From contig OU744448.1 in the NCBI GenBank assembly GCA_916610825.1, positions 24,404,761 through 24,468,760 of the forward strand: 64,000 bases of DNA, read 5' to 3'. How positions within the stretch are numbered: position 1 is the first letter of the stretch; each line of letters starts with the position of its first letter. The notes under the pieces are model-generated. The model was not told the origin of the DNA, did no database searches, and saw only the letters and a program-made list of their open reading frames with translations. The translations under genes were made by a program, and so were the position numbers. Below are positions 24,801 to 36,800 of the stretch, in pieces. The DNA comes from Haliclystus octoradiatus (lineage: Eukaryota; Cnidaria; Staurozoa; Stauromedusae; Haliclystidae).

Positions 24801-27800
24801 CTTTAGATGATGATCTGAACAAAGACGCTGGCGAAAGAACAGCTACAATCCAACGTTCTACGAAAGCTGAACAATGTGAGTTTTGTTTTCCAATTTTCAT
24901 TTCTTGATATTATAATTTGTAATGATGAATTGCAATTTTTAATGAAATTTGGCAAGTAAACTGATACATGACGTTTCAGTGAAACTAATTATTGAGGTCT
25001 TCTTCTATTTCGAATGCCTACTTTTGAAAGTTTGCTTTGATACTTCTTGGATTAAAGTTGGTTTGAAGGAAATAAATTCTCAAAAGAAAGTATACAAAAG
25101 TGCAGCTCACCATCTGCTTAGCTAAGATCAGATAGCGATAGCCTAGAGTGTTGAAATATTTAGCTGATAAACATCCCGCTCAATGTCTTACCAGATAAGC
25201 TATGCAGTATTTCCTTTCCGTATGCTTTGTATTTATAATTAATTGTATATTTATTTCTCCTGGAAAGCTATCCCAGTTAGTTCTGATCAGCTTCAAAATG
25301 ATAGTCAAACAGATCCATAGCATTCAATAGCAATGAGCAATTGAATTGATTTCAGATTTAGGTAGCCTGCGTTACAGACCGCGATTCATTCACGAAAGAA
25401 TAATAATAATAATAATAATAATAGTTGCATTTTTATAGCGCATATCCATTGCTGTCCTATGCGCTTCACAAGTGTTCACATATGGTGTAAAATAGATTAT
25501 AAATGTAATGAATATACAAATAAAAAATAAAAACTGAATAAATAATTTAAAATCATGCTAAAATAAAATTAAGATAAAATAATTTAATTTAAAATGTTAG
25601 TGTAAAAGTTTAAAATTTATGTTCATTACTTAATTTTTAAAAGCCAAGTTAAAAAGAAATGTCTTGAGTTTTTTCTTAAAAATGTTAATATTTATACATG
25701 TATTTCATAAGGAAGAATGTTCCAGTGCTTGGGCCCTGCCACTGAGAATGCCCTCGCACCATATGATAATAATCGATATCTTTTTTCATTTAAAATGTGT
25801 TTGTCATGAGATGACCGTAATGTACGGGTAGGAATGTGCATTGAAACTAATTGCTTAAGATAATCTGGTGCCTCATTGTTAAAAATCTTAAATATTAGTA
25901 AGCATATCTTATAAATAATCCTGTAGTTGATTGGAAGCCAATGTAATTGTTGTAGTGTTGGAGTAATATGCTCATACTTCCCTATGCATGCTATCATACG
26001 AGCAGCAGAATTTTGTACTCGCTGAAGTTTCTGAATTGTGCTTTTCGGTAGGCCATACAATAGGGAATTACAATAATCCAGGTTAGATGTGACAAATGAG
26101 TGGACAAGAATTTCAGCAATATCAGCAGTAACATATTTTCTAATCTTTGAAATGTTTTTAAGATGGTAAAATCCCTTTTGTGATTGTTTGGTTACATGGA
26201 CATCCATCATCATTTCGCTGTCATAGTGTACTCCAATATTCTTTATACTGTCTGAAGAAGTTATGCCACTGTCTCCAAGACAAAGGAATGGTAGATTTCA
26301 TATTTTTTGGAATTTGGAGTTGAAGATAATTAACTCTGTTTAATCTGAGTTCAGTTGAAGCATATTGGTATTCATCCATAAGGTAGGCTAATGTCTTTAA
26401 TGCATGCCTCGACACGATTCTTCATAGACGTAATTGATATGGTACTATCACAGGAAAAGGTTGTGTACAGCTGTGTGTCATCAGCGTATAGATGGAAAGA
26501 CATGTTGTGCTGTTTTATGATTTCAGATATTGGTGATGTATAGAGTAGATAAAGTAGAGGTCCAAGGACAGACCCTTGCGGTACTCCCTGCTTCAGAGGT
26601 ATTGTTGATGATTTGCTATCGTCAATACAAATGACTTGGGAACGCCCATTTAGATACGACGTAAGCCATCGGAGAGCATTTCCTTTTATTCCAAATCTCT
26701 GTTTTAGCCGATTTAACAAATTGAATGATCCACCGTGTCAAATGCAGCAGATAAGTCAAGTAGTAGAAGTATCACACATTGTTTGTCGTCAATAGCCATT
26801 AGTATGTCGTTTTGTACCTTATTCAAGGCTGTTTCGCAGCTGTGTTTCTCTTTATATGCTGACTGTAGTGCATCATGCATGTTGTTAATAGATAAATGGT
26901 CCCATAAACGCTGAGCAACTACTTTTTCAATAATCTTTGACATCATCTTGAGATTAGAAATTGGTCTAAAATTACCAAAAATTTCAAAATCAAGAGCTGG
27001 CTTCTTTAGTGATGGTGATAAATGAACGACTTTCAAAGATGGTGGCATTGTAGACTCTTTGAATGATGCTGTCATGCGCCGCCTATGTGTATTCAAACGA
27101 CGGCCTGACGCGCATGTGTGTCAACCATGTACCAAGAAACTAAACACTGTTTGTTCAAAAACAATATCTTGATAAAGGTGAAACTGTAAATGATAAATGA
27201 CAATCTATTAATCTAAGTTATTAAATGAGTACAAGAATGTGAAATTAATATGATAATGTGTTAACTTACAATTTGTCTTTCGCTACTATTTGGTGTATTC
27301 TCGACGAGAGTTCTGACGTTTACTAAAGTTATGAGCTAAATATTGGTTGATTAAATATATACAAAAGAGGCTAGATTAAAGAGAGGCTGAAAATGCGGAG
27401 CGCAACACTCCCCTCTCAAATTACGTTTCCATTCAAGTAATTTGCAATCTATTTTTTTTAAGGTTGTTAATACTTATCTACAAAGATAGATTAACTCTGA
27501 TGTTGGACGATGGTAATGTCTTCTTAAGCCTTCGATGATGACATCTAAATCTGCTTTTCTGACTTTTCCGTCTTGACTGTCATAGGTGGATGTCACTGAA
27601 GCGATTGGCCATTGATTGCGAGGTACGTTTTTCTCTTTAAGGAGGACAACATCTCCAGTTTGGATGTCTTTTGTTGGTTGTTGCCATTTGGTACGCTGTT
27701 GTAGATTTTGCAAATATTCGTTTCTCCAACGAATCCAGAACTGGTCTGCCAGGTACTGAGCTCTTTTCCAAAACTTTCGACTGTAGAGATCTGAATTCGA

Positions 27801-30800
27801 GAAATCTCCAGGAGAGCAGCTGATTGGACGTTGCTTGAAAGTCATCAACATGATTGGTGAAAGTGACTCAGACTTTATATAAGACAATGCTACCTTTGAA
27901 TCGAGATAGTATATAGCGTCGTCAATAGGTAGGTCAATTTCTGACTGTATCATTTGCATGGCTAAAGCTAATTTAACTGCACTGCACAGTTCTTTTCTTG
28001 GTATGGTACTGATGGGCTTCAACGGTACCACAGAAGATTGGCCATAGACGAAAGCAACATTTGTTTCTCCAGCTTCGTTGAATGACTTCAAGTATACTAC
28101 AACACCAAGGGCGTGGTTGCTTGCGTCACCAAAACCATGCAGCTCTCTTCTCACAACTTTGCCAAAATCCGACGGAGTAAACGGACGTGGAACTTGATAT
28201 TCGTGCAGATTTTCTAGGTTTGTTTGAAATTTCTTCCATGCTTTGAGTTCATCAGATGGCAGTGACTGATCCCAGCCTAATGGTGTTGTTTCTGTACCGG
28301 CTATCATTTTTTGCAGAAATAGCTTTCCATTTAAGATGATTGGTGCCAAGAAACCGATTGGGTCGTACACAGAGTTTATTGTGGACAGTACTCCCCTCCT
28401 TGTGAACTCCTTCTTTGTGTCGATTGGTTTGGCATCAAAGGTAAAAGTGTCGTTTTGTAGGTTCCAGCGCACTCCCAATGATCTTTGACTTGGCAATTCT
28501 TCTGCGTGGATATCTACTTCTTTGAGACACGAGGCCCTGTCTTCTTCCGGTATAGCTTCCATTACTTCTACAGAATTGGATACAACTTTATGCAACCTTA
28601 GTTTGGCTTTTGCTAGCTCCGCTTTAGTGTCGAGCAGAACATCACTAACTTCCTTGCTGGTGTCACCTGATATGAGTCCGTCATCTACATAGAAATTGCG
28701 ATCTACAAATTCGTGGACTTCTTTGCTAGTGGATGCGGCCTTTACTGTATGCTTTAATCCGAAGTTAGCAACTGCCGGACTTGGACTGTTACCGAAGAGG
28801 TGTACATTCATTCTGTATTCGCAAACTGGACCTTCTAGGTCATTGTCTTCAAACCAAAGGAAGCGTAAGAAGTCTCTGTCGTTTGGAGTAACGTGGAAAC
28901 AGTGAAACATGTGTTCAATGTCACACATTGCAGCAACTCTCCCCCTCCGGAAGCGTGTCGAAACACCCAAGAGTCTGTTCATCAGGTCTGGTCCAGTGAG
29001 CAACTGCTTATTCAACGATACACCGTGGTATTCTGCTGCTGAATCAAAGACGACTCTTATCTTATCTGGCTTCTGCGAGTGATACACTGCAAAATGAGGC
29101 AGATACCAAATGTTACCATCTTTTACCTTAATTTCGTCTTCTGGGACTTTAGAAGCGTGGCCTTTCTGTAGCAAGGTTGTCATGAACTGAGCATATTCAT
29201 TCTTCATCTTTGGCTGGCGGAACAGCTTCTGTCGAAGAGATCTCAGTCGTCTTTCTGCTAGCAGTCTATTATTTGGCATCGTCGTGTTGATAGTTCGAAA
29301 TGGTAGGGGCATTTCCCAGTTCCCAGAAGCGTTTTTCTTGACAGTGTTGTTCATTTGATGCATGAATTTCTCATCTTCGATACTTTGGGCGAGACTGTTG
29401 TCGAATGATGTGGTATGGAAGACGTCTTTGATGATATCCTCCTTCACGTCAACTAGATTCTCTTTGACACGGATAGCTTTCTCACAAGGCGATACAATGG
29501 TTGAAAACGTGTTCGTGTGGATTGGTCCATCTGAACTGGCGAAACACATCTTCCCACTTACCGTCCAACCTAGGTCTAGTCGTTGCGCCCATGGGGCACC
29601 TGGAGGACCGTTAAGAGATTGCCTAACTTTCATGAGATCTGGCGCGTCTCTTCCTATCAAAAGCAGCATCCTTGCATTTGGACTAATGGAAGGCAATTTA
29701 CAAACAAGGGGGGCAAGATGAGGGTGTGCATGAAGCAGCGATGGATTTGGGACCTCATCAAGATTTTGGGGTAGGGCGTCGCACTCTAGGGACGGGGGTA
29801 GGGGTGCTATGTAACCTGTTTCTGCAGACTCAACCATGAGCCCAGAAACCCTCCTTCCATAGTGCTCTTGCTTCCCGTTAACCGTAGTCACTGCAAACTT
29901 AACGCAGTCTGCTTGAATGCCTAACTTATCGATTAAATCAGGATGAACCAATGTCCTATTACTTTGATCATCTATTGTGGCATAAACTTGTACATAATCT
30001 TGAGAGTGAGTTGTGAATACGTTCACCAAAACTATCTTACCACATGTGTGGTTGAATTCAGGAGCATTAGCTCTGTTTCCTAAAGTAGTTTTTCGTGAAA
30101 CAACATCTATGGTTTGTGCCTCGTTATTCTCAGTGTCATCTGTGTTATTTGGATCGTTAGCCGTTACTTGAGTTGTGCGTGTATTTGCAGTTACAGTTCT
30201 ATGTAGCAATGTGCAATGGTTGGCACTCTCACAGTCAGTACACTTAACGTCGTTGTTGCAGTCTTTTACTAGATGACCGGGTTTGGCGCATTTGAGACAC
30301 AAACCGTTTGACATGATAGCGCGTTTTCGTTCTTGCCAAGATAGCGCTTTAAATTGCCTGCACTGCTCAAGTGAATGAGAGGCCTTTGCAGTCTTGTGTA
30401 AGGGACATACGTCTGTGATAGGTGTCTGTTGCTCAGTTGCTGTCTTCCTTACACGCGCAGTAATTTTTGCTTCGAGTGGTTTTGCAACGTTTGGCGAAAG
30501 CGAATCCAATGACATGTTTTTGTTGAAAGCATAATTTTTCAGTTCTGAGACATCTTTTATAAAGGATGCAAACTTGCTAAATGGTGGATATTGTCCAGGT
30601 TGTTTTTGACCGTAATTGTAAACTTGTTTTTCCCATTTATCGGCGATATATTTTGGCAGGCGAGAAACAATAGGTTGTAGTTGAGTGGGAAAATTGAGGC
30701 ATTGCAAGCCGGCCAAATTTTCTGTTTGACTGCTCACGTCTGCACAAATGTCTGAAAAGGTCTGCAGCTTTTTTGCGTCACTACCAAAATTCGAGGCCTG

Positions 30801-33800
30801 GACCAGTCTTTTTAGGTGGTCTACAGCGATCAAAGCAGGGTTTCCGAAACATTTTTCAAGTTCTTCCCACAGTTCTTTAGTGCACGTTTTCGGTTGGTCA
30901 TAGAGTCGTCTGCTAAAAGCAATGACTACTTGTTTAGGCTCTCCGTTGCAGTATTTTTGTAAAAAATTGAGTTCTTCGCTACTTGTAGCTACGGCTCTTC
31001 CAATCATATTTTTGAAACAATCCTTCCACGGTTTGTATGCTGACGGTTCCCCTTTAAATATGGGGGGTTCGTTTTTTGGTAAATTTTGTCTAGCTGCAAT
31101 TACTGCCAACTGTTCGACAACTGGGACGATTTTTTCTGCAATTTGCACATCTGTTTTATCTTGGGGTGAGTTTTGTTCGACCCACGCACTGATTCTCTCT
31201 TTTGTGTTCTCTTTTGGTAACTCGTCTATGTTTAGATCAAAACCTCTGTCACCAATATCACTTAATATTTCTAACTTGGCTTTAGCTGATGCGTAATTTT
31301 TATTACTCGCCAAAATATCGAGTTCATACTTTTGTTTGGCAATTTTTTCGTCGTAGGCAGCTTCAATTTTGGCCTCAATTGCACACGCATGGGCAATGCG
31401 CAGTGATACTTCACTTTTGTTCGAGCATTGAGAATTGCTATTTGTATTTTTTCTACTATTGTAAGACACAATAGAGGCAGCGTCTTCTCTACTTTCTCTT
31501 AAACGGACGTAGGACTTGTGAATGGCTTCGTCTGCCTTTTCTAATATCACCCACAAGGCATCTATTTCAACGGGAACTTCAATGCTTTCTGAATTCTGTA
31601 GCATTGAGACTTCTACTAAAACATCGCTTGAGAATTCATTTCTAGACATAGATAATGCTTCTATTAATTGTTCAAATTGTGGTTCCAAAGAATTACAGGC
31701 TCTAACATTAATAATCAAATTGTTCAATTTTCTTTTGTTCAATTCAATACTTTTTCTAAGTTTTTCTATTTGGTAGTATTGGCCCTTTTCTGTCAGTTTT
31801 CTCTGACGTTTTTGTACGACTTGCGTCAAACTTTCACCCGGTCGCAATATCGTCTGTTGCTCTGATGGTGAACATATTGGATCGGACATTCGCCGCGCCT
31901 GAGATAGTGGCTCTGTAGCAGGCGGTCTCATATTTGTTGGAACAGTTTTTTCGCTCATTGCCTTTGAGAACTTTTCAGCCATGATTTTTAAATAAACATT
32001 GAGCTATACTGTATAAATATGTATTTCAAATTGGTTATCTCTTACCAAGGTCTTTTCACGTCTTGTGTAAAGTACGACAAATTTTTCACTGTCATGCGCC
32101 GCCTATGTGTATTCAAACGACGGCCTGACGCGCATGTGTGTCAACCATGTACCAAGAAACTAAACACTGTTTGTTCAAAAACAATATCTTGATAAAGGTG
32201 AAACTGTAAATGATAAATGACAATCTATTAATCTAAGTTATTAAATGAGTACAAGAATGTGAAATTAATATGATAATGTGTTAACTTACAATTTGTCTTT
32301 CGCTACTATTTGGTGTATTCTCGACGAGAGTTCTGACGTTTACTAAAGTTATGAGCTAAATATTGGTTGATTAAATATATACAAAAGAGGCTAGATTAAA
32401 GAGAGGCTGAAAATGCGGAGCGCAACAGATGCATTGATAATCTGTCGAATGATTGGTACCAGATCAAGGATACAGTGCTAAAACAAAAGATGGTAAAGGA
32501 TCAAGGCCACAAGATTTTTTTGACATCTTCATTGCAATTTTATGAACTTCTACATTAGATGTAGGTGTTAATTATGTCAGTTCTGTTGAGATGTTGCTGA
32601 TACTTTCTGATGGCATAGGATGAGTTGTTTGCTGATGATTTTGAGATGTAATTATTTTTTCTTTTATGGCATCAATTTTGGATGTGAAGAAGTCAGCAAA
32701 TTTATTGCATAGTTCAACAGATGAGTTGCACGAAGGATACCTTTTCTGTGACGTACGATGAAGCATGTGATCAATTGTCTTGAACAAAGCCTTGTGATTG
32801 GATTTATTTTCTTTAATAAGTGAAGCATAGTACGTCATTTTTGTTGTCTTGATGATATTTCTTACAGATTTACATTGATCACTGTATAGCTGTTTATGTA
32901 GAGTTAGACCAGTTTTACGCCAGAGTCGTTCATGTTGGCGTCGTTTTCTTTTTTCTTCTACAATTTCATCATTATACCAAGGTGTCATCAGTCTTGAAGA
33001 AACAGCAACTGTCTTAAGAGGTGCATGTGCATCAAGAATCTTTAGCAATTCATTGTCGAAGTTATCCGAAAGAGTGTATACATCATTGCAAGATAATGCT
33101 GTGAACAGGTTGCTGCTAAGTATGTCATTTCGGAAGTCAATCGGATTAACTGATCTGATTTTTCGATATTGTTTGATGATCTTTTCTCTAGGTTTTTTGA
33201 AAATTGATAGTTTGGTGTTAATAACTTTATGGTCAGATAGAAGAGGGTCATTAATTGACCAGTTGTTTATTAGTTCTTCTTCAGGCCGCGTTATGACAAG
33301 ATCTAATGTACGTCCATTATTGTGCGTGGAGCCAGATATATGTTGAATTAGGTTGTAATTGTCAATCAATTCAATAAATTTGATTGCAAGACTATTGTTT
33401 GTATCATCAATGTGAACATTAAAGTCACCTAACAAAAGCAAGTTACCAGACGAAACAACTAAACGATCAAGTAAATGAGAAAAATCAGTAATGAACATGG
33501 TTGTGGTGAGTCCATTTTCTTTAGATGGTGGAGGTCGATATACTAAACAAATTCTGACAGCAGTAGAATTAAAGGATAGTATAGATTCCATGTACTCAAA
33601 TGAGGGATATGTGATGGTTTTCTTTTTCTCAAGTTTGAGACTAGTGTTGTATAAAATACCAATACCACCCCCAGTACGATGTTTTCTAGGTATGTGAATG
33701 AAGGCATAACCCTGAGGACATAATTCATTGATTGTGTATGATTCATTATCAGAAGCTAACCAGGTTTCAGTTATAGCTAAAATGTCAATGCAATTATCAA

Positions 33801-36800
33801 CTACAAAATCATTTATGTATAATGCTTTGTTATTTAATGACCGTGCATTCAGTAAGGCCAAATGTAAATGATTATGTTTAGTGGAGATTGTTTGTATTCT
33901 TTGTTTGTCAACGAAATTGTTTTGAGCATAAAAAGGTTGTATATCTACAGTAATCAAGTTATTGTTATCTCTAGCGGAGATGTGCGATGGATCGGAACGT
34001 AATTTGGTTTGGTTTCTATTGGATTTTAAAACTTGATGTCTTTTATCTAAATTTAAACTTGAGTGATTTCCATTATTGATTGGACAATACCTATCAGAAG
34101 ATAAGATAGCAGGAATATAATAAACAATGCAACCTTCATTTGTCAATGTATATGTATTGTTCTTGTAGATCTTGCTGCGATTATTCTTACGATGGCTAAA
34201 ATTATAAAACTTTTTTATTCTTGCTTTTTCTCCTCCTCTTTTACCCCTCCTACATCTTTTCTTTTTCTTTATAAATTCTATATCGCCAGTAAGGTTAATG
34301 GTAGCTACTGCATTGTGACGAAGGTCTAGTAATTCATCACGAGTGTATTTCATGCAAATCTCCATCAGATAAAAGCACAGATATATTGGTAATCAATCAA
34401 ACCAAAACTTTATAGTGTAATAAAAACTCAGCAAATCTAGGATAAAAACTATATTAAAATGTAATATGTACAATAAAAATGTACATGTATAAATATAAAA
34501 AGATAAAAGATAAAAGATAGAAAAATTGAATTAAAATATATTTCATATAGGAGCACTATAAAAAGCGTCCGTCGCCTACAGGCGAGCCTCACCGCCTCTG
34601 TATCGTCTGTGTGAATTGATCGGTTTCTCTGTTCGGGCCTCGTATCAGAATAAGATTGATGTCACATAATTATGCAAGATTAAGGTGATTCTCATCGGGA
34701 TTCTCACATTACTTTGTTTACTTTGAATAGTTGACATGATTGCAATAAGTTCTGTTTTAGGCTTCGTGGCTATGACAATTAAGTGATCAAACAGAGGTGA
34801 TGAATTTATTCACTAAGAACAATAGATTTACCATGCATCGATCAGAAACTTCCGCTCCAGGTTGTTTTGGAGCGGCTGAGCAGAGAACTGCGCAAATCAC
34901 ACAGACCCTATTCTTTTGTGAATGAATCGCGGTCTGTAACACAGACTAAGATTTATGGAAGTGTTGAAAAGTGGGGATGTTTCACTTGAAGTGATCTATG
35001 CTCTGTGTTGCAAAAAAAAAAATTACAATTGGTTGTAGCCCTTCACTGTTTGGACAGGGTTGTTTATATATAGGGGATTTTATATATGATATATATAGAA
35101 ATAAATGAATAAATATTCAGGTCTATGCATTCGATTGGTCGAACAGCGGTCAATTCTATTGTTATTCCGTGTTTTCTTACTGTTAATGGCGTAAACGCAA
35201 CAGATGATTAAGTTTTTTATGCATTAGCAGTGCTCATTAGCCTACAATAGCCTACATTGAAATTCATGTTTTGATTATATGTTCCAAAATTGACAGGTCT
35301 GTTAATTTCTAAAACAGTTATTGATCTCAGGCTCGATGAAAATCGGCAATAATGATGCTGGCAACCCTCTGTCATCCTCAGCTGATATTCACCTCACTTT
35401 CATATCACTTTCATCAATCAATAACTGTTAAATAATCCATCCTTCGCTCTTTTCTATAAGATTAGATCTATAATAGACAATGAAGCAAGGCTTCGTATTG
35501 ATTAGGGGGCTCAACATACATTCGTATAGTAAAATAAAAGAGGTATTAGAGAGTATTTAAATAATAGGCCCACAGTTTACACACATATGGATTTAGAGGA
35601 CAGAATTAATAATAAACAAATATACAATGACGTAAATACAATATTATTAAACCACAGGCTACAGATGACACATTAATCATTGTTGAAGGGGCAAAAATGA
35701 CTGGTGGGCTCTACGTGCTTAGAGTCACATGCGTATTTGTCGTTTGTATTGCTTCTGTGCCTGAAACCATACTGGAACTTCAAATTCGATGCTATGCCGA
35801 AGCCATGACTGTTGAATAATTTTACATTAAGTTTAATTCAAGTTGAGCTTGTAGCGACCGCCAATCAATGTTGCTTCTTTAAATTGTTCTCCTCTTATCA
35901 GTTGTAGCCAAAGTTCATGGATTGCAAGATTATAACCAACGCATCTCAGAGAAGGCAGTCAATGCTCCAAGTGGTCATGATGTGGCTACATTCCTAAAGT
36001 ATTTCCAACAAACCTTGCTTAGGTGTGTTTTCTATGATTAATTATTCTAAAATCATCTTCAGGCAGTAAGAGAAAAAATTTGCATTGTTAATACAAGGAA
36101 TATTAATCGAGTTAAGCACTAATTATCAAAATTCGTAAATTAATTTGGCCTATTCATAGGTAGGATGTCTGGCCTAGTCATTTTTGGGGTAGGCTACTTA
36201 GGCATATGATGTCTGTATTTATCTAACCATGACAACAAATGTTTTGTTAAAAATATCAGCTTGGACCTTGTGAAGTGTTCATTGCTCTTCATTGAATTTC
36301 AAAACTTCCACATTCAAAATTTAAATTAATTTGGTTTCTCTTGAATGTTTAGGCTAAGTCCTTACACTTGATCGCCTTAATCAGTAAGCATAATCATTTT
36401 TGTCCTGCATTTAAATGTGAATTTTTGGTTTGGACATCATACAGATCATCCTACATGACTTTATACTGATAAGTGTTTTATCAGTAGCAAAGTCCTAAAA
36501 GCCAAGTCACACCCATATCTCCTAAACTCTTATATTGATAGTATTGATTTTTCATTTCTTTTTCTTTTTAGTTGGGTCAAAGAGAATCATCCTTGTTATT
36601 GTCCAGTTAAGAAACTTTTCAAATGTGAGCTTTTCCCGTCCGTTGACTATGCCTTGCTGTATGATACATTGCTACAATCGTTATATGCCTCTGGAGCATT
36701 GGAAAGTGGTGTTGAAGGTATTTTTCGTTCTTATAATATTTATCTATTCTCAACTTATTGGCAGCTATTTCAGATCAACAAGTACAGGGAACTGTACTGT

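Larger units (their letters stand above)
27070..32427 (-). mobile_element. BEL/Pao LTR retrotransposon, full length but integrase-less
   Basis: A 5,358-bp element bounded by two 338-bp LTRs that I find identical base for base. Both begin TG and end CA and are flanked by a perfect 5-bp target duplication GATGC (27065-27069 and 32428-32432). A purine tract abuts the 3' LTR. Between the LTRs is one open gag-pol frame on the minus strand. It sits inside the CR1-like element, itself in unc79 intron 2. BEL/Pao classification rests on the protein domains; 5-bp duplications fit the group. Identical LTRs and an open frame point to recent insertion. Confidence 0.93.
25399..34908 (-). mobile_element. 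CR1-like non-LTR retrotransposon, decayed and split by a BEL/Pao insertion
   Basis: Reading on the minus strand: a 5' untranslated part (34908 to about 34366), an endonuclease-bearing ORF (34365-32572), a BEL/Pao insertion, then a reverse transcriptase region (27064 down to about 25692), a short 3' region and a (TTA)n tail at 25399-25423. Removing one GATGC copy plus the LTR element makes the coding frame continuous across the insertion point, so the two halves are one element. A stop and a frameshift just before the insertion, and at least two frameshifts in the RT half, show it was already dying or has decayed since. The WLPxxYRIxYKI...[13 protein letters not shown]-terminal pattern is typical of the CR1/L2/Daphne group (family knowledge). 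Confidence 0.88.
24876..35907 (+). other. unc79 intron 2 (11.0 kb)
   Basis: Donor gtgagt at 24876 and acceptor gttgtag ending 35907. Apart from the nested CR1/BEL composite (25371-34940) it contains about 0.5 kb on the left and 0.97 kb on the right with no gene. A short self-complementary CCGCTCCA...TGGAGCGG hairpin lies at about 34853-34877. Confidence 0.8.

Noticed and set aside
28696..31865. Plus-strand open frames of 60-124 codons
   Set aside because: Antisense shadows of the BEL/Pao Gag-Pol frame.
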